The position numbers and the translations under genes are program-made. The notes below the pieces were generated by a model. That model made no database searches. It had not been told where the DNA came from and worked only from the letters and a program-made list of their open reading frames with translations. Below, piece by piece: positions 38,704 through 50,351 of a stretch of DNA of 64,000 bases (position 1 is its first letter; every line of letters starts with the position of its first letter). Source of the DNA: Ulva prolifera (Eukaryota > Chlorophyta > Ulvophyceae > Ulvales > Ulvaceae); the NCBI GenBank assembly GCA_023078555.1, contig CM041203.1, positions 4,734,538 to 4,798,537 of the forward strand, in the 5' to 3' direction.

Positions 38704-41700
38704 ATGAACTCTGCTTCCACTGAGCATTCAGCCATGCCCTTAGCCGCTGCCGTATGGGATGACCCCGCACTCAAACCGCCGGTGAATGCTTCCATTCGCA
38801 TCGCAGAGCATTCCGAGGACCCGCCTCTTTCTGCGGCGCCTCCACGTGGCCCAGCCTTGGGAAGCTGCTTATCCGAGCTCCAGTTTGCTGAGGCGAAGGG
38901 CTGCACTGCTGGAGGAGACTCGTCTAGTGCGTACATCGTGTCAAAGGGGCGCAAGTTCGATGCGACGAAATTGGACGTTCCGTCAGAGGATGCTTTCGCG
39001 CTGCTCTCTGTCGACGGATATGACCTCGCTTGCCTCGCCGATGGGCACGGGGGACCAGAGTGCGCAAATTTTATGGTTGCCCACCTCACATCGGCGCTTC
39101 GCCGTGAGGTCTTCCGAGACCGGTACGTGTCGGGGCAAAGTACCGATTCGTGCAGTACCGAAAACCGTGTGCCCGAGACCACCGGCGCAGTACGAACCCA
39201 GGAAGTCCTGGGTGTGCTCCCGCAATCTGATCTCCTCCTGAAAACACAGTCTCGAGCGCTGCTCTGCTGTAGTTGTGCATTGTGCGCCCTGGTTGCTCGA
39301 CGTTATAGCTGGTTTTCTGCAAAGCATGTACATGTGAGACCTGGGGCATGGCGCAAAACGAATGGAACTTTGAAAGTCCGGTCATACACAGTCGATCATC
39401 ATACTGCAGAATTTCTGGAGCTATTTGCAGCTCTCTGTGGATTTATCTTTGGCTCGTCCAGCGTCTCTGATACGCAGGCGGGAGTTTGCCCGATCGTGCA
39501 TTGCTTGAGACGCTTACCAGGAAAACTCATTGAATCACAATCACTTGAACTTTGACGAATTGCCTGTTCATGCAGATGCCATCTTTCATGACGCTGACTT
39601 CCGGTGGGGACGTGCTTGGTGCTGCGACACATCGGGCACAACCGCGACGGTGACGATTGTGGACACTGAAAAAGTCACCGTCGCCCATGTTGGAAATAGC
39701 TCTGCGCTCCTTATCACCGTCGATGCAGACGGGGTTCGCCACGGTTCGCTCACCGATCTTCGATGCTTGCTCGCCTGGCAGCACTCTCGTACTGCACGTG
39801 AAAACGTCGAGGTCATCCCCTCCTCCTCAGCCAGACTGCCTTGGTAATCAGTGACACGGTTAGATGCTCCTATAGCTGAAAGCATCAGGGCATCGGCAGT
39901 TAAGAGTCACGCTGGGCGCTGTACATAGCGAATGATGCCTCTTCGTGACGCCAATGCTGGTGTCATCGCACGTGTCACGGGCTGTCCACAGCGCCTCGAT
40001 TATTGCGTCAATTATAGGAACCTCCGCATGAATATTGCATGCACGCTGCTCGCCACAGGCGACTGCTCTGCCACAGCATTGCCAGAGCAGTCGGGGCTAT
40101 ATCCTGCTGTGTAGCCAGCCTGTGCTCTGAACACTGCTCAGCCGGTGTCTGTATAGCCAGGTGTCACAAGGCTGGTATGTGCTGCCCGTGGCTGATTGTG
40201 TAGGTGTGCGGTTCCCCTGGTTGTTGCTCGCGGTGCTACCTGCCTTGCTTGCTTTGTCCTTGTAACACAAGGTCAGCAGCTAGTGCAGGCCGCTTCGTAA
40301 CAAAGGCGCATGTGGCCTCTGATGCCGCCGAGGCGCTCGCTGTTGAATCTCGTGGAGGCTGCATCGAGGCAAGTGCTTGCGCTGACGAGCCTGCCCTAGT
40401 GAATGGTGAGCTGGAGGTGACCCGGGCACTTGGACACCTCAGCCTCAAGCCTGCCATCACGCCCACCCCCGACGTCTTCACCACCAACATCACACAAGAC
40501 ACGGTGATGCTGATCGTTGCATCCGATGGGCTGTGGGACCAAGTCTCTGTCGATGACGTGGTACGCTCCTACCTCTTTCACTCTGCCTTTCAGAGTCAGC
40601 TCAATGCATTGTCCATGATCGTCTGCTCGAATTGAAGTTGGGATGCTCATCCCTGAGTCCACAGGTGCAGTGCCCAGTACGTGTTCACTTTATCCTGTCA
40701 GCAAATTTGTATTTTTTGAAAAGCCTGTGATGCTTGTGGGAGAGGTCTTGCATTGTACCCCCGGTGCCCATGCGTCTCAGGTGCCACTTTGGCATTTCGC
40801 TGTGCACGAATATCCGTAAAGCTTTTCTTGCGGTTGCATTGCGTTGTAGTGTGTGTTGGTGCTCTGCAATACAACGGCCCAGGCTCTGGCAGTCTGTTCC
40901 TTACACCTCTCTCACGCGCGACTACATGACATGCAGCTGCGCGAGAGCAAGCGAGGCGATCCGAGAGCGGTGACTCAGCAGCTTGCCAGGCTTGCGTACG
41001 CCAAGGTCGGCCGCCCAGATGACATCAGCATCTACGCCAAGCTCCTCCAGCCACCTCCGGCAAACAGCACCTCCGCTGCAGCTTCCCCCCCGTCCGAGCC
41101 CCCCTCCACTCCTCCCCTCCTGCCCCCACGCACCAACGCCAATCCACCAGCTCCTAAGGCCGCCGCTGCGTGCCGTGTCGTCGGCGGCGCCGCCGACGGC
41201 ACGACCACCGGCACCGGAGCCGTCCAGGAGGTGACCGCCGACGGCTCCGCCGGCGACACGGCCGCCGTCGCCGGAGCCTGCATAGAAAAGCCCGCAGAGG
41301 TGTCCCCGCCGGAGGCCGCCGCTGCAGAGGTGGGCCCCTCGCATGAGGACGCACGTGTGCATGCGCCTCTGGAGGCACCGGCCAGGCCCGACGGCCACAC
41401 CGCCCCGTCCTTCCTGTGCAACAGCAGTTCTAAACGTGGGCCCGGGACATCTCCAGAGACCAGCCCAGACTCTGCCTTGCAGCACTCTACGTCGTTCGAG
41501 CAGCACAGAGGGGGTGTGAGCGTGGGCACGTGCTCGGATGCGGACCTGTGCAAACCGGCGCAGACGAGGCGGGGGCTGCAGGAGAAGGCATGTGCTGGAA
41601 ATTCAAAGCCCCGTTTGCTGTGGGTGGGCAGGTGTCTGCGTTGGGGGTTGTCTGCGGCCGGGGTGGTTGCTGGAGGTGTGCTGCTTGCACAGGGGCTGCC

Positions 41701-41713
41701 GCGTAAGCGTTAG
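38704..41713 (+). CDS. Tail-anchored PP2C-type protein phosphatase, copy 1 (two conserved Asp lost)
   Basis: PPM/PP2C serine/threonine phosphatase fold. Four exons: 38704-39103, 39576-39743, 40289-40560, 40937-41713; 538 residues. It shows SEDAFAL, LACLADGHGGPE (Asp113), DTSGTTATVTIV, GELEVTRAL, LIVASDGLWDQV and RPDDISIYAKLL. Two positions normally Asp differ: VAHVGNSSALL (Asn174, family GDS) and RALGHLSLKP (His239, family RALGD). In human PPM1A the GDS aspartate helps bind the third metal ion. A Pro/Ala-rich linker follows, then a C-terminal hydrophobic helix with a basic end (GVVAGGVLLAQGLPRKR), predicting a tail-anchored membrane protein. The second copy at 44484 has identical lengths for the first three exons. 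Activity is probably weakened, but the primary metal site looks intact. Confidence 0.87.
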
Positions 41714-41966
41714 TCGCTGGGCGGTGGTCATATGTTGAACAGCAGAGTTGTGCTGGACATGATTAGATGGGCGGCTGAAGTGGCGGTGTGCTGGCCGCAG
41801 GGCGGGTGTTATGTTATTCCGTCCTTGATTTAGTGAGATTATGACCTATTGAGGTATCAAGGGTTTCAGAAGTTGAAGAGACTGGTATATTTTTGTGTTT
41901 GAACTACAGGCCTCATCCTGGAGCCTATAAATACACATGTACTATCTAACAGCTTCGGACTTTACT

Positions 41967-41971
41967 TGTAA
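41967..41971 (+). terminator. TGTAA, candidate polyadenylation signal of PP2C copy 1
   Basis: The first TGTAA after the stop codon, 254 bases downstream. Plausible algal poly(A) signal by position only. Confidence 0.3.
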
Positions 41972-42379
41972 CACTCTTCTCCCTTTTGTTACAGCCCTCT
42001 GAACTGTCCCTCTGAGCCTAACTGCTCCAATTTACATATCAGCGGGGAGGTGGTGTCGCTTGTTTGCTGTGTTGTAAACACGAACTCAATTGGCCCGCGC
42101 GGTGACTGCGGATGCTGCTACGTACGTAGCTGGCACGTGCCAGCTAGACCGATGCGACACGTTGTGCTTCCCTGTCTTGCCGAACTCGGAGGGATCATGG
42201 GCTTCGGTGTGTGCGCTGCAGGCCTGGAGATGTGTATGCATGATTACATAGCCAGGAGGTGTTTGCTCACAGCAATAATCCAAAATTTCAATACTGCTTG
42301 AACACAGAAATCGTACCAGATACCTAACATGTGTTTGCAGGAGGTGCTGAGCCAATGCTTGGGGTGTCCATGGAATTTT

Positions 42380-43010
42380 CAAATGTTCCCAGGTACCCGA
42401 TATGTGCCGGGCAGGAGCTCGATGGCAAGTGTGTACAGGAACCACTCGCCAATGCCGGAAGTGACGGCGCTGTAGCCTGTGCCAGATGGGGGCACAGGTG
42501 CATGAAGCATATTCCGCAAGTGCTTATCCAAGCGTGCCTGTGGGTGTATGTATCATTTCTTCACCCTGGGGAGCCAGGCCCAGATCACCCATACAGTATG
42601 GGCCATACTGCTACTGTACGTGCCCAGTCAGCCAGATAGATGTTCGTTGGCTTGATGTCCCGATGGATGACGGCGTTTCGACGATTCTGTTGTGGGCCGG
42701 TCATCACCTGGTTGAAGAGGGCAAGGGGATGCGTGAGGAGCATAGGTTGTGCATCGTAGAACGCACTCATGTGGGGCCACCCCAGCACATTGTCAACGCA
42801 AGAGACGCAGCTCTACGTACGAAATGCAGCCATATACCATCACATGGGCGTCAGATGTTTGATGTGTGATGCTATGGGAACATCAATCCAGTATTCGTTG
42901 TAGAGCGTGCCCTCGTTCCCGGATACAGCCACTTTCATGGCACATCTTGGATTTACGAGTCGCGCATCAGCGATGTGTACATATATTCGATTCGGTCAGA
43001 AAACTTGCCG
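42380..43010 (-). pseudogene. Decayed protein-kinase-like sequence
   Basis: Minus-strand fragments follow the order of a kinase domain. An N-lobe-like piece reads CAMKVAVSGNEGTLYNEYWI; then comes LFNQVMTGPQQNRRNAVIHR continuing DIKPTNIYL (catalytic loop HRDIKPxN); then, after a one-base frame change, CMGDLGLAPQGEEMIHTPTG continuing TLG (DFG as DLG); and further on GEWFLYTLAIELLPG where DxWSLGxxLYxL is usual. Between N-lobe and loop there is a stop, and the glycine-rich loop and APE motif are not seen. Very short or unusual introns could explain some breaks, so a live gene is not excluded, but decay is the simpler reading. It sits between the two PP2C copies. Confidence 0.45.
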
Positions 43011-44297
43011 GTGGCCTCCATTACCGGCCCCCGTCACATGTACAGCGCTGCAGGTAGCGGGCTTGAGTGCGCGCTGTCCAAGAGGCAATGCATCCGCTGA
43101 GATACCGATTCGGGCGCAAAAAAAGGTAAAGCTGGTTGTGAAAGACAATACTGCAAGATGTGGAGGTCAAAACGTTTTACCCAAGGCACGAGGATGTGGG
43201 CATCGGCATGTGTACAGATCTTCCGCACGCCGAGGTCGCCATGTCCAGCCACATCGATATCGCCGATTTGATCGACACTCGCACAGAATGCATTTAATAT
43301 ATTCTAGACTCAGCCGCCAACTCTTTGATCCATGGCAGCATTCGGAATGTTCATGTTGCTGAGGACACTCGCACGAGTTCGACCGATGCTGCAAGATTCT
43401 GCTGATGAATGCAACCAGCGCGATTCGGCGCCGAGCGAGCTCCGAAGCTAACAAGCATGGCTGAATGCCGATTGTAAACGAACCTGGCAGCCAAATGTTG
43501 TGCTTATGGGGGCTGCAATGTGTTTCAAATGCACTTTGTGGCGGGTGGCTACGGGCGCCCCTGCGATCGACGCTCGCACAACAAGCTTGAGAACGAGAGT
43601 TGGCCCGTGACTGCGCACAGTGCGTTCGGAAGACGAGCCGATCGAACGCCATTGCAGCGCCTGCGGCCACTCCACTCTGGCGTATGGTACATGCAAACGT
43701 GCAAATGATTATAATTGGTTACGGATGTTGTTCTCAGCCTGGAACGTTCTATCGTGCACCTCGCATGCACATCTTGCACAGCTTGCGGAGTAGTCTACCG
43801 CGATATGTCATACTCAGTGCACCACAGCCGGCATGCACATGTGATATGCATGCATCCGTCATACCTTCGCCCACGGCCCGCGGACCCCACGCCCGGGGCT
43901 CAACCGGGTCGGCCAAACGCCGGAAACCCTTGTATATACTCATATATGAGAGTGAAGCTACCTTTGTCTCATCAAATTCGCAGGGTAGATGTGCATGGGA
44001 TTCTAGCTAGATCTGAACGGGCACTGGAGCGATGCGAGCGCCAGGTGCAGTATCCGCGGTACACCGGCAAATCCGTGGCCTCAAGATCTCGAGATCGCGG
44101 GAATCGCCGCCGATGTGCACTCACCGTGAACACCACCTGGCTAGGATTGGGATGCATATGCGCTTATGCATCACAGCCGAACATGCATCAACGCTAAAAT
44201 ATTGAGACAGCCGCGGCTTCGAGCTCAACCGGCGTTCGCGAGCGACTTGGCTGGCTTCGATCGACAGCGCTAGCCACGGCAAGGCCGCGGGAAAGCC
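43011..44297. other. Intergenic, no supported gene
   Basis: Short frames only. The upstream part may hold further remnants of the kinase-like sequence on the minus strand; the downstream part is the 5' flank of PP2C copy 2. Confidence 0.4.
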
Positions 44298-44304
44298 ATA
44301 TATA
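44298..44304 (+). promoter_or_regulatory. Candidate TATA box of PP2C copy 2
   Basis: ATATATA, 180 bases upstream of the start codon in a GC-rich context. Distance allows a 5' untranslated region of about 150 bases. Inferred from motif and position. Confidence 0.4.
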
Positions 44305-44483
44305 CCGCAGACACCGACCCGAATCCCTCCCAACAGTTTCCTCTGCTACTCTCACAGCAACTCAGCCTCCACTTGCCTGCTCTACCACTACAGTCGTGCA
44401 TATCTCGCTTTCCAGCTACCCTGCCCGCTACAGCTACAGCGATTAGCCCACTCTGCCCCTCCGTGTGACACTCCGAAATCGAG

Positions 44484-47217
44484 ATGAACTCTGCTTCCAC
44501 TATGCCGTCAGCCGCACCCTCAGACGTCACCGTCACGCGCGATGTGACTGCAATCAAAGCACCGGAGGAACCATCCGTTCGCAGCACGGAGCCTTCCGCG
44601 GCCGTCACTCCGTCTGTGCCACCCACCCCCCGTCGGCCAGTCTTCAAAAGATGTATTTCTGCGTTTGATGAGGCGAAGGGCTGTATTGCCGGAGGTGGTT
44701 CGAGGAGTGCGTACATCGTGTCGAAGGGGCGCAAGTTCGATGCGACCAAGGTGGATATTCCGTCGGAGGACGCTTTCGCGCTGTGCTCCAGCGGTGAGTA
44801 TGAACTCGCCTGCCTCGCCGACGGACACGGAGGGCCCGGGTGCTCCAACTATATGGCTGCCCACCTCACGGCACAGCTTCGCCGTGAGGTTCACGAAAAG
44901 GGCGCACTACGAACCCAGAAAGTCCTGAGTATGCTTTCCTGCAAAACTCTGCCCTCCTCAGACCGCATTTGCGAACGCTGTGCTGCTGCACTGTTGCGAT
45001 GTTTGCCCTGTTTGCTCAGAGTTTCGTTTTCAACTGTATGCTGCGCATGCATGCCACGTTCGAGCGGTTCCTGCAGCTGGTCGTGGCCCAGCTTCAAACC
45101 CGTCTAAACACGTTTTACAACAGGTGACCCGAACACATTTATTTGCTTACTGGGAATGTGGCGTGGACAAAGACTCCGCTAGCCTTTCTGAATCACAGGC
45201 TGGAGCTGAACAACTGTTGCAATACTTCGGTCGGTTGTTTCAAGCATTCGCATACACTCGATCGCTAAGCCTCTCACATCTTGAACGTTTGTGCAGATGG
45301 CATCTTCCATTACGCTGATGTATGGTGGGAGAGTGATGACCGCTGCGACACATCGGGCACGACAGCAACGGTGACGATTGTGGACGCAGAAAAGTTGACA
45401 GTCGCCCATGTTGGGGACAGCTCTGCACTGCTAATCACGGTCGATGAAAACGGTGTTCGCCATGGTGCGCTGACCCGTCGGCGATGCTTTCTCAACTGAC
45501 AGTGTGCACGCGCCCACTCTCGGGACCGTCTCCTGCTCCTTGGGGTTGCTGTGGCAGTGACCACTTGAACGTCAAAATGCTAGTATATCTCAAAGCATCA
45601 GGGCATCGGCATGTGAAGGACACGGTAGACGCCACAGAGATACAACCATGCGTCTCCTTGAGGCTTCTCAACTGTTGCTGCAGTATGCTAGTACTAGCAC
45701 ACGCGTCACTGGCCGCCTGTAGCGCCTCCGTGTTGGCTGTGAAGTTATGGATTCCTTGCGCGTACATTGCTCGCTACAGCTGAGTGCTCTATCAGAGGAC
45801 CTCAGAGAAGGTGGTTCATATTCACGAATCATCCCTGTAACTAGCCATCACAATAGCAGCGCTGCAGGCCGGTTCGTCACGAAGGAACATGTGGCTGATG
45901 ATGCCACCGAGGCGCTCGCTGTCGAGTCTCGTGGGGGCGTCATTGAGGTCAGTGCTTGCGCTGAGGAGCCTGCCAGAGTGAATGGCGAGCTGGAGGTCAC
46001 CCGGGCACTTGGAGATCTGAGCCTCAAGCCTGCCGTCTCGCCCACCCCCGACGTCTTCACCACCGACATCACATCAGACATGGTCATGCTGATCGTTGCA
46101 TCCGATGGGCTGTGGGACCAAGTGTCCATCGATGACGTGGTACGCCCGCGCTTTCCACTTTGCCTTTTGATGTTGGCTCCTTTTGAGGTAGCTCGTCGCA
46201 ATGTTCTTGAAGTTAGTGTGCATCCTCTTCTTCACGGGTTGCAGTGCCCAGCACCTGCTTACTCTACCGTCTCACAAACCGCAATATTTCTTCTGCTTGC
46301 GCGAGAGGTCTTGCAGTGTACCTTCCACATCCTTGCACGTCCATCGCGTGGCTGCCGTCTTTGCCACGCACCACTGGCCATACACCTTTGGCTCACGCTC
46401 AGCAGCCCATTTTCCCATGCAGATCCGCGAGAGCAAGCGAGCCGATCCCAAAGCGGTGGTGCAGCAGCTGTCCAAGCTCGCGTACGCCAACAACGTCCGC
46501 CCAGATGACATCAGCATCTATGCCAAGCTCCTCCAGCCACCCCCGGCAGCCGGCCCCTCCACTGCCACCACCCCCCTCTCCTCCCCCCCCATCACCCCAC
46601 CCCTCATGTCCCCACGCACCAACGCCACCCCACCTGCACCCGACGCCCCCCGCACCGATGCACCCGCCCCCAACGAAGCCATTGCGAGCGCCGCCGGCGA
46701 CACGGCCACTGTCACCGAAGCCGCTTGGGGGGGGTCCAGTGAGACCGCCGACCGCACGGCCGCTGTCGCCGGAGCCCTGGTCGAGAAGCCAGCAGAGGGG
46801 TCCCCGCCGCAGGCCGCCGCCGCGGTGCTGGGCAGCGGGCGTGATGACGTGTGTGTGCATGTGCCTCTGCAGGCGCCGGCGAGCCCCTACAGCCACACCG
46901 CCCCGTCCTTCCTGTGCACAGCCAGCGCTGACGGCGGCCCCGCCTCGCCTCCAGAGACCCTGGTCGACCTCAACACGGCCCTGCAGCACTTTGCTTCGCT
47001 GGAGCGGCACGGGCGGAGTGTGCACGTGGCCGAGTGCTCGGACACGGACCGGGTTGCGTTGGTGAAGATGTGGCAGGGGCTGCAGCAGAAGGCGATTGCT
47101 ACAAGGGCACAGCGCCGCAGGCAGTGGCTGGGTCGGTGTGTCCGTTGGGGGGTGTGTGTGGCTGGTGCGGTCGTTGGAGGTGTGCTGCTTGCAGAGGGGC
47201 TGCGTCGCTGGCGTTAG
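44484..47217 (+). CDS. Tail-anchored PP2C-type protein phosphatase, copy 2 (motifs intact)
   Basis: Tandem paralogue of the gene at 38704. Exons: 44484-44883, 45297-45464, 45868-46139, 46423-47217; 544 residues. Exons 1-3 are 400, 168 and 272 bases, exactly as in copy 1, and the sequence around the ATG (CTCCGA, then TCGAGATGAACTCTGCTTCC) is nearly the same. Catalytic motifs are complete: SEDAFAL, LACLADGHGGPG, DTSGTTATVTIV, VAHVGDSSALL, RALGDLSLKP, LIVASDGLWDQV, RPDDISIYAKLL. A long Pro/Ala-rich linker leads to a C-terminal helix (GAVVGGVLLAEGLRRWR), so the enzyme should face the cytosol while anchored in an unidentified membrane. Introns differ between the copies much more than exons, so the duplication is old. 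Confidence 0.9.
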
Positions 47218-47269
47218 ATGCTGGGCACCCATGGTGACGATGCGGTCAACAGTTGAGGACACTATAAAA

Positions 47270-47514
47270 GCTATCCCCCCTCCTGTTCAGGAGGTCGTGG
47301 GTTCGATTCTGCGTGCGCTTTTGCTTTGGGGAATCGAAACGGCCGTGCGTGACCACCTCGCTTAGCACAGGAGGAGGCCCTGTGAGTTGCGTACGGTCGT
47401 CTGAAGGGGGTTTTAAGGTGGTTTACCCCTTCGGCATGTGGTGCCATGATTTGGGAGTATGCAATGTCCTCTGCAGGATACATCTCAGTAAATTCAGATC
47501 TACTTGACTTTACA
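47270..47514 (+). repeat. Dispersed repeat, forward copy with tRNA-like B-box in its 5' part
   Basis: Positions 47341-47514 match 37534-37716. Just upstream, 47275-47320 contains a CCTCCTGTTCAGGAGG hairpin and GTGGGTTCGATTCTGC, which resembles a tRNA T-arm/pol III B-box. The B-box part is absent from the 37.5 kb copy as far as I can see. A SINE origin is possible but unproven; there is no acceptor stem or full tRNA. Confidence 0.6.
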
Positions 47515-48090
47515 TCACTGTGGTGTCCGCTGGATAGACACGGATGGCTGGAGTGGCGGTGACGTGGCCAAAGGCTGGAGTGGTAGTGGTGGCGCTTGTG
47601 TCGTGCATTGTAAATTTAAGAACTTAAGGTCTTCATTCCTCTTCAAAGAACAGAATACATTCGCATCAGCCGAGACAAACGCTGCTCTGGGCCATCTGGG
47701 CTGATGGCAGTCTTGAATTATGATTTATGTGAACCAGATGTGATGGCTTTCAGAGTACACTTTCACTGCAAGATTGCCGAGGGGAGGCAGGCACACACAG
47801 ATTGCGGCATCATGGTGACCCTTCGTCCCTGTGGCTGTGCTCGCACGGACAGCCATAGCCTCTCGGCACCTGAGCCACCTTCGCCACGCTGTGCCTCCAG
47901 ATCCTGCTTGCTTCTGGAGTGACTGAACTTGCGAGTCTACGTAGGACAGGGAGCTAGCAACAGTTGCGGGTGATGACACACCTGTCTGATGAGCTGTTTT
48001 CGACAGGCGCGGTGTTCGAGGGGGCAGTTTGTCAACGGCAGCACCTGTTTATCACCTGTGAACAGAGCTCGGGCATCAACAGCTCCAGCC
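47515..48090. other. Intergenic, no supported gene
   Basis: Holds the 3' flank of PP2C copy 2 (TGTAA at 47609) and the 5' flank of the sucrose-phosphate phosphatase gene. The frame upstream of 48091 is open from 47989 but looks non-homologous; it could encode a short N-terminal extension. Confidence 0.4.
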
Positions 48091-50351
48091 ATGTCGCGAC
48101 CCCGATTCTGTATTGTTTCGGACTTAGATCATACGCTTGTTGATCACAGCGATCATAGCTTCCCCACGCTGCTGGAATTCGATCGGCTCTGGCTTTCAAA
48201 TTTTGCTCACGACTCCCGCTTGGTGTTTTCGACCGGCAGATCGCTAGCTTTATACACAGAACTACGGAATTCTGCGCCTCTTCTGACGCCTGACCTGCTC
48301 ATTTGCTCCGTCGGGACGGAGATCTACCAGGACGTCAATGACGAACTGGTGCTTGACAAAGAATGGCTGGACGTGCTCGATCAGGGATGGGATCGCGACA
48401 AAATCACGTCACTAGTATCGGGTAAATTCCCGCAGCTGAAGCCACAGGCAGATTCCGAGCAGAGGCCACACAAGGTTAGCTACCATCTCGAGAAGGGCGG
48501 ATTCGATGAGGCTACATTCATCAAGGACGTGCAGTCGTCGATCGAACAAGAAGGACTCAGTGTCAAAGTAGTGTACAGTGGTGGAGTTGATGTGGATGTG
48601 CTCCCTGAGAAGGCTAGCAAGGGGCTCGCCTTGCGCTTCTTACAGGTATGGCGCAGCACTTCCCCACACCGACCAGCCCGCGTGCACATCAGCGAATACA
48701 TCACCATCACAATTCAGCGCCTTCAAAGCAAGCGACATGTCTGCATCGTGGCAAACGCGACTAGCACTAGTAAGCGTTTATCCTGCACATCGAACCAGCA
48801 TCTCACTGCATCAGCCGACCACCTACACTGACCATCTATCCGGTTGAGCTTCACTGGAGTCAGTCCAGCCTCAGCCAGTGCGACAAGCTTGACTCATGCA
48901 TGTGACGTGCCTATGTCCTGAACTCCAGCCTTGTCCCGCTGGCCACTCCGTGCCTGGTACAGGAGCGGTGGCAGGCCAACGGGACTCTTCCCAGTGAAGG
49001 CATCCAAGTCAATGGAGACTCAGGGAACGACGCAGAGCTGTTCGAGGTCCCAGGCGTGTACGGCTGCGTCGTGTCGAACGCAATGCCCGAGCTCGTGGCC
49101 TGGGCTGATGCCCACGCGAGTGACATGCTGTTCAGGTGCGTAGTGAAACCCCCCCCACCCCCCCTCCTTCCTGTGCCCCTCGAAACGTGCAGTCGGATCC
49201 GCCGCAGCACCTGCTCCTCCCGTGCTCTAGCTCATGCACCTGCTCATCCCCTTCACAGCATCCCATCTGATCCACCCTCACGGCGCGCCTGCTCCAACAC
49301 CATCTAGCACGCCCACACCACCACCGCCATGTAGTCCAGCTTTGACAAAACACCTCCCAAGGTCCGATAAGGATCTAGCTTGGCAAACCCAAATCCACCT
49401 TACTCTACACCACCCTTCGGCTCTCCACACAGGAGGCCACCCCAGCCACATTCTCCAGCCCTCCGTTCCAAGCAGCACTCCGCCAGACACAAGCAATGCA
49501 TGAACACCAGCGCCCCAAAGTCGGCGCCCATGCTACAATCCCAGGCTACAATCCGCGGCGTGTGCGTTGCAGGGCTAGCCAGCGCTGCACTGCGGGCGTG
49601 ATGGAGACGATGCGGCACTACGGCAAGGTGCCGGCCGACGACGAGCTCCCGCCTCAGGCGCGCGCAGCGCAGGCGCTCGTCGCGCTGTACCAGGCGCTCA
49701 CCGCCTGGCAGCACGGCTCCGTGCCTCAGGAGCAAGGTGTGCGCACGTAGCAACGCTTCGCTTGTGGCCGCGCTCCCCAGTGCTGTAGCCTGCGGAGCAT
49801 TGCTGGGTTGCCGGGCCAGTTAGATACATATCGAACAGGCTCGTAGGAACGCTTCGCTTGTGGCCGCACTCCCCAGTTCTGTAGCCTGCGGAGCATTGCT
49901 GGGTAGCTGGGGCCCGATCACGGAGAATGCCCCCAAATCTGGAGGCCACCAACGCATGCTTCGCCTCACGTGTCACCTCAGACGACTCACTCGTCCACAC
50001 ATGACGTGGACAAATTAGTCATCTGTCCACTACACTGCAGGCACGCTTGACCAGATCCAGAGCCGCATCGTCCGCGGAGCCGCCGCGGCGCCGACCGACG
50101 ACAGCCTCTCGTACGAGAAGCTCGTGGAGCAGAGCGGCAGCACGCATGGGAGCGTGGGGGCGGAGGGGCAGGAGCTCGTGTGGCTGGACTGCCTGCACGT
50201 GAAGCCGCTGCAGGGCCGCGAGGGCTGGGAGGTGCAGTACCATGTGTGCCGGATGGTGGTGGAGCAGGCGCGGCAGCCCCCTGTGGTCCATACCGCCACG
50301 CTCGTGCCCTCCTCTAGCGCCCCTGAGGGCTTCGCAGTGGAGGTGTTGTAG
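48091..50351 (+). CDS. SPP: Sucrose-phosphate phosphatase
   Basis: HAD-superfamily phosphatase that hydrolyses sucrose-6-phosphate, the last step of sucrose synthesis, normally cytosolic. Exons: 48091-48645, 48963-49135, 49573-49736, 50041-50351; 400 residues, all joins in frame. HAD motif I is VSDLDHTLVDH (Asp11, Asp13); motif II is LVFSTGRS; the substrate-specific region has LLTPDLLICSVGTEIYQD and EQRPHKVSYHL; YSGGVDVDVLPEKASKG carries the motif III lysine; motif IV is NGDSGNDAELFEVPGVYG (Asp204, Asp208). The SPP-specific segment RCTAGVMETMRHYG follows. The C-terminal domain is present but diverged and ends at EGFAVEVL. The start fits the length of plant SPPs, which are slightly longer (about 420). 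All catalytic residues are present. Confidence 0.93.
49751..49913. repeat. Tandem duplication of about 97 bases in intron 3 of the SPP gene
   Basis: CGCTTCGCTTGTGGCCGC, then CTCCCCAGT, then CTGTAGCCTGCGGAGCATTG occurs at about 49755 and again at about 49853 with a few substitutions. Confidence 0.85.

Noticed and set aside
40922-41553. Long Gly-rich minus frames over the last exon of PP2C copy 1
   Set aside because: Antisense of the Pro/Ala-rich linker; the same artefact appears at 46399-47262 over copy 2.
47275-47320. Possible tRNA gene
   Set aside because: Only a hairpin and a T-arm/B-box-like segment are present; no acceptor stem, D-arm or proper anticodon loop.
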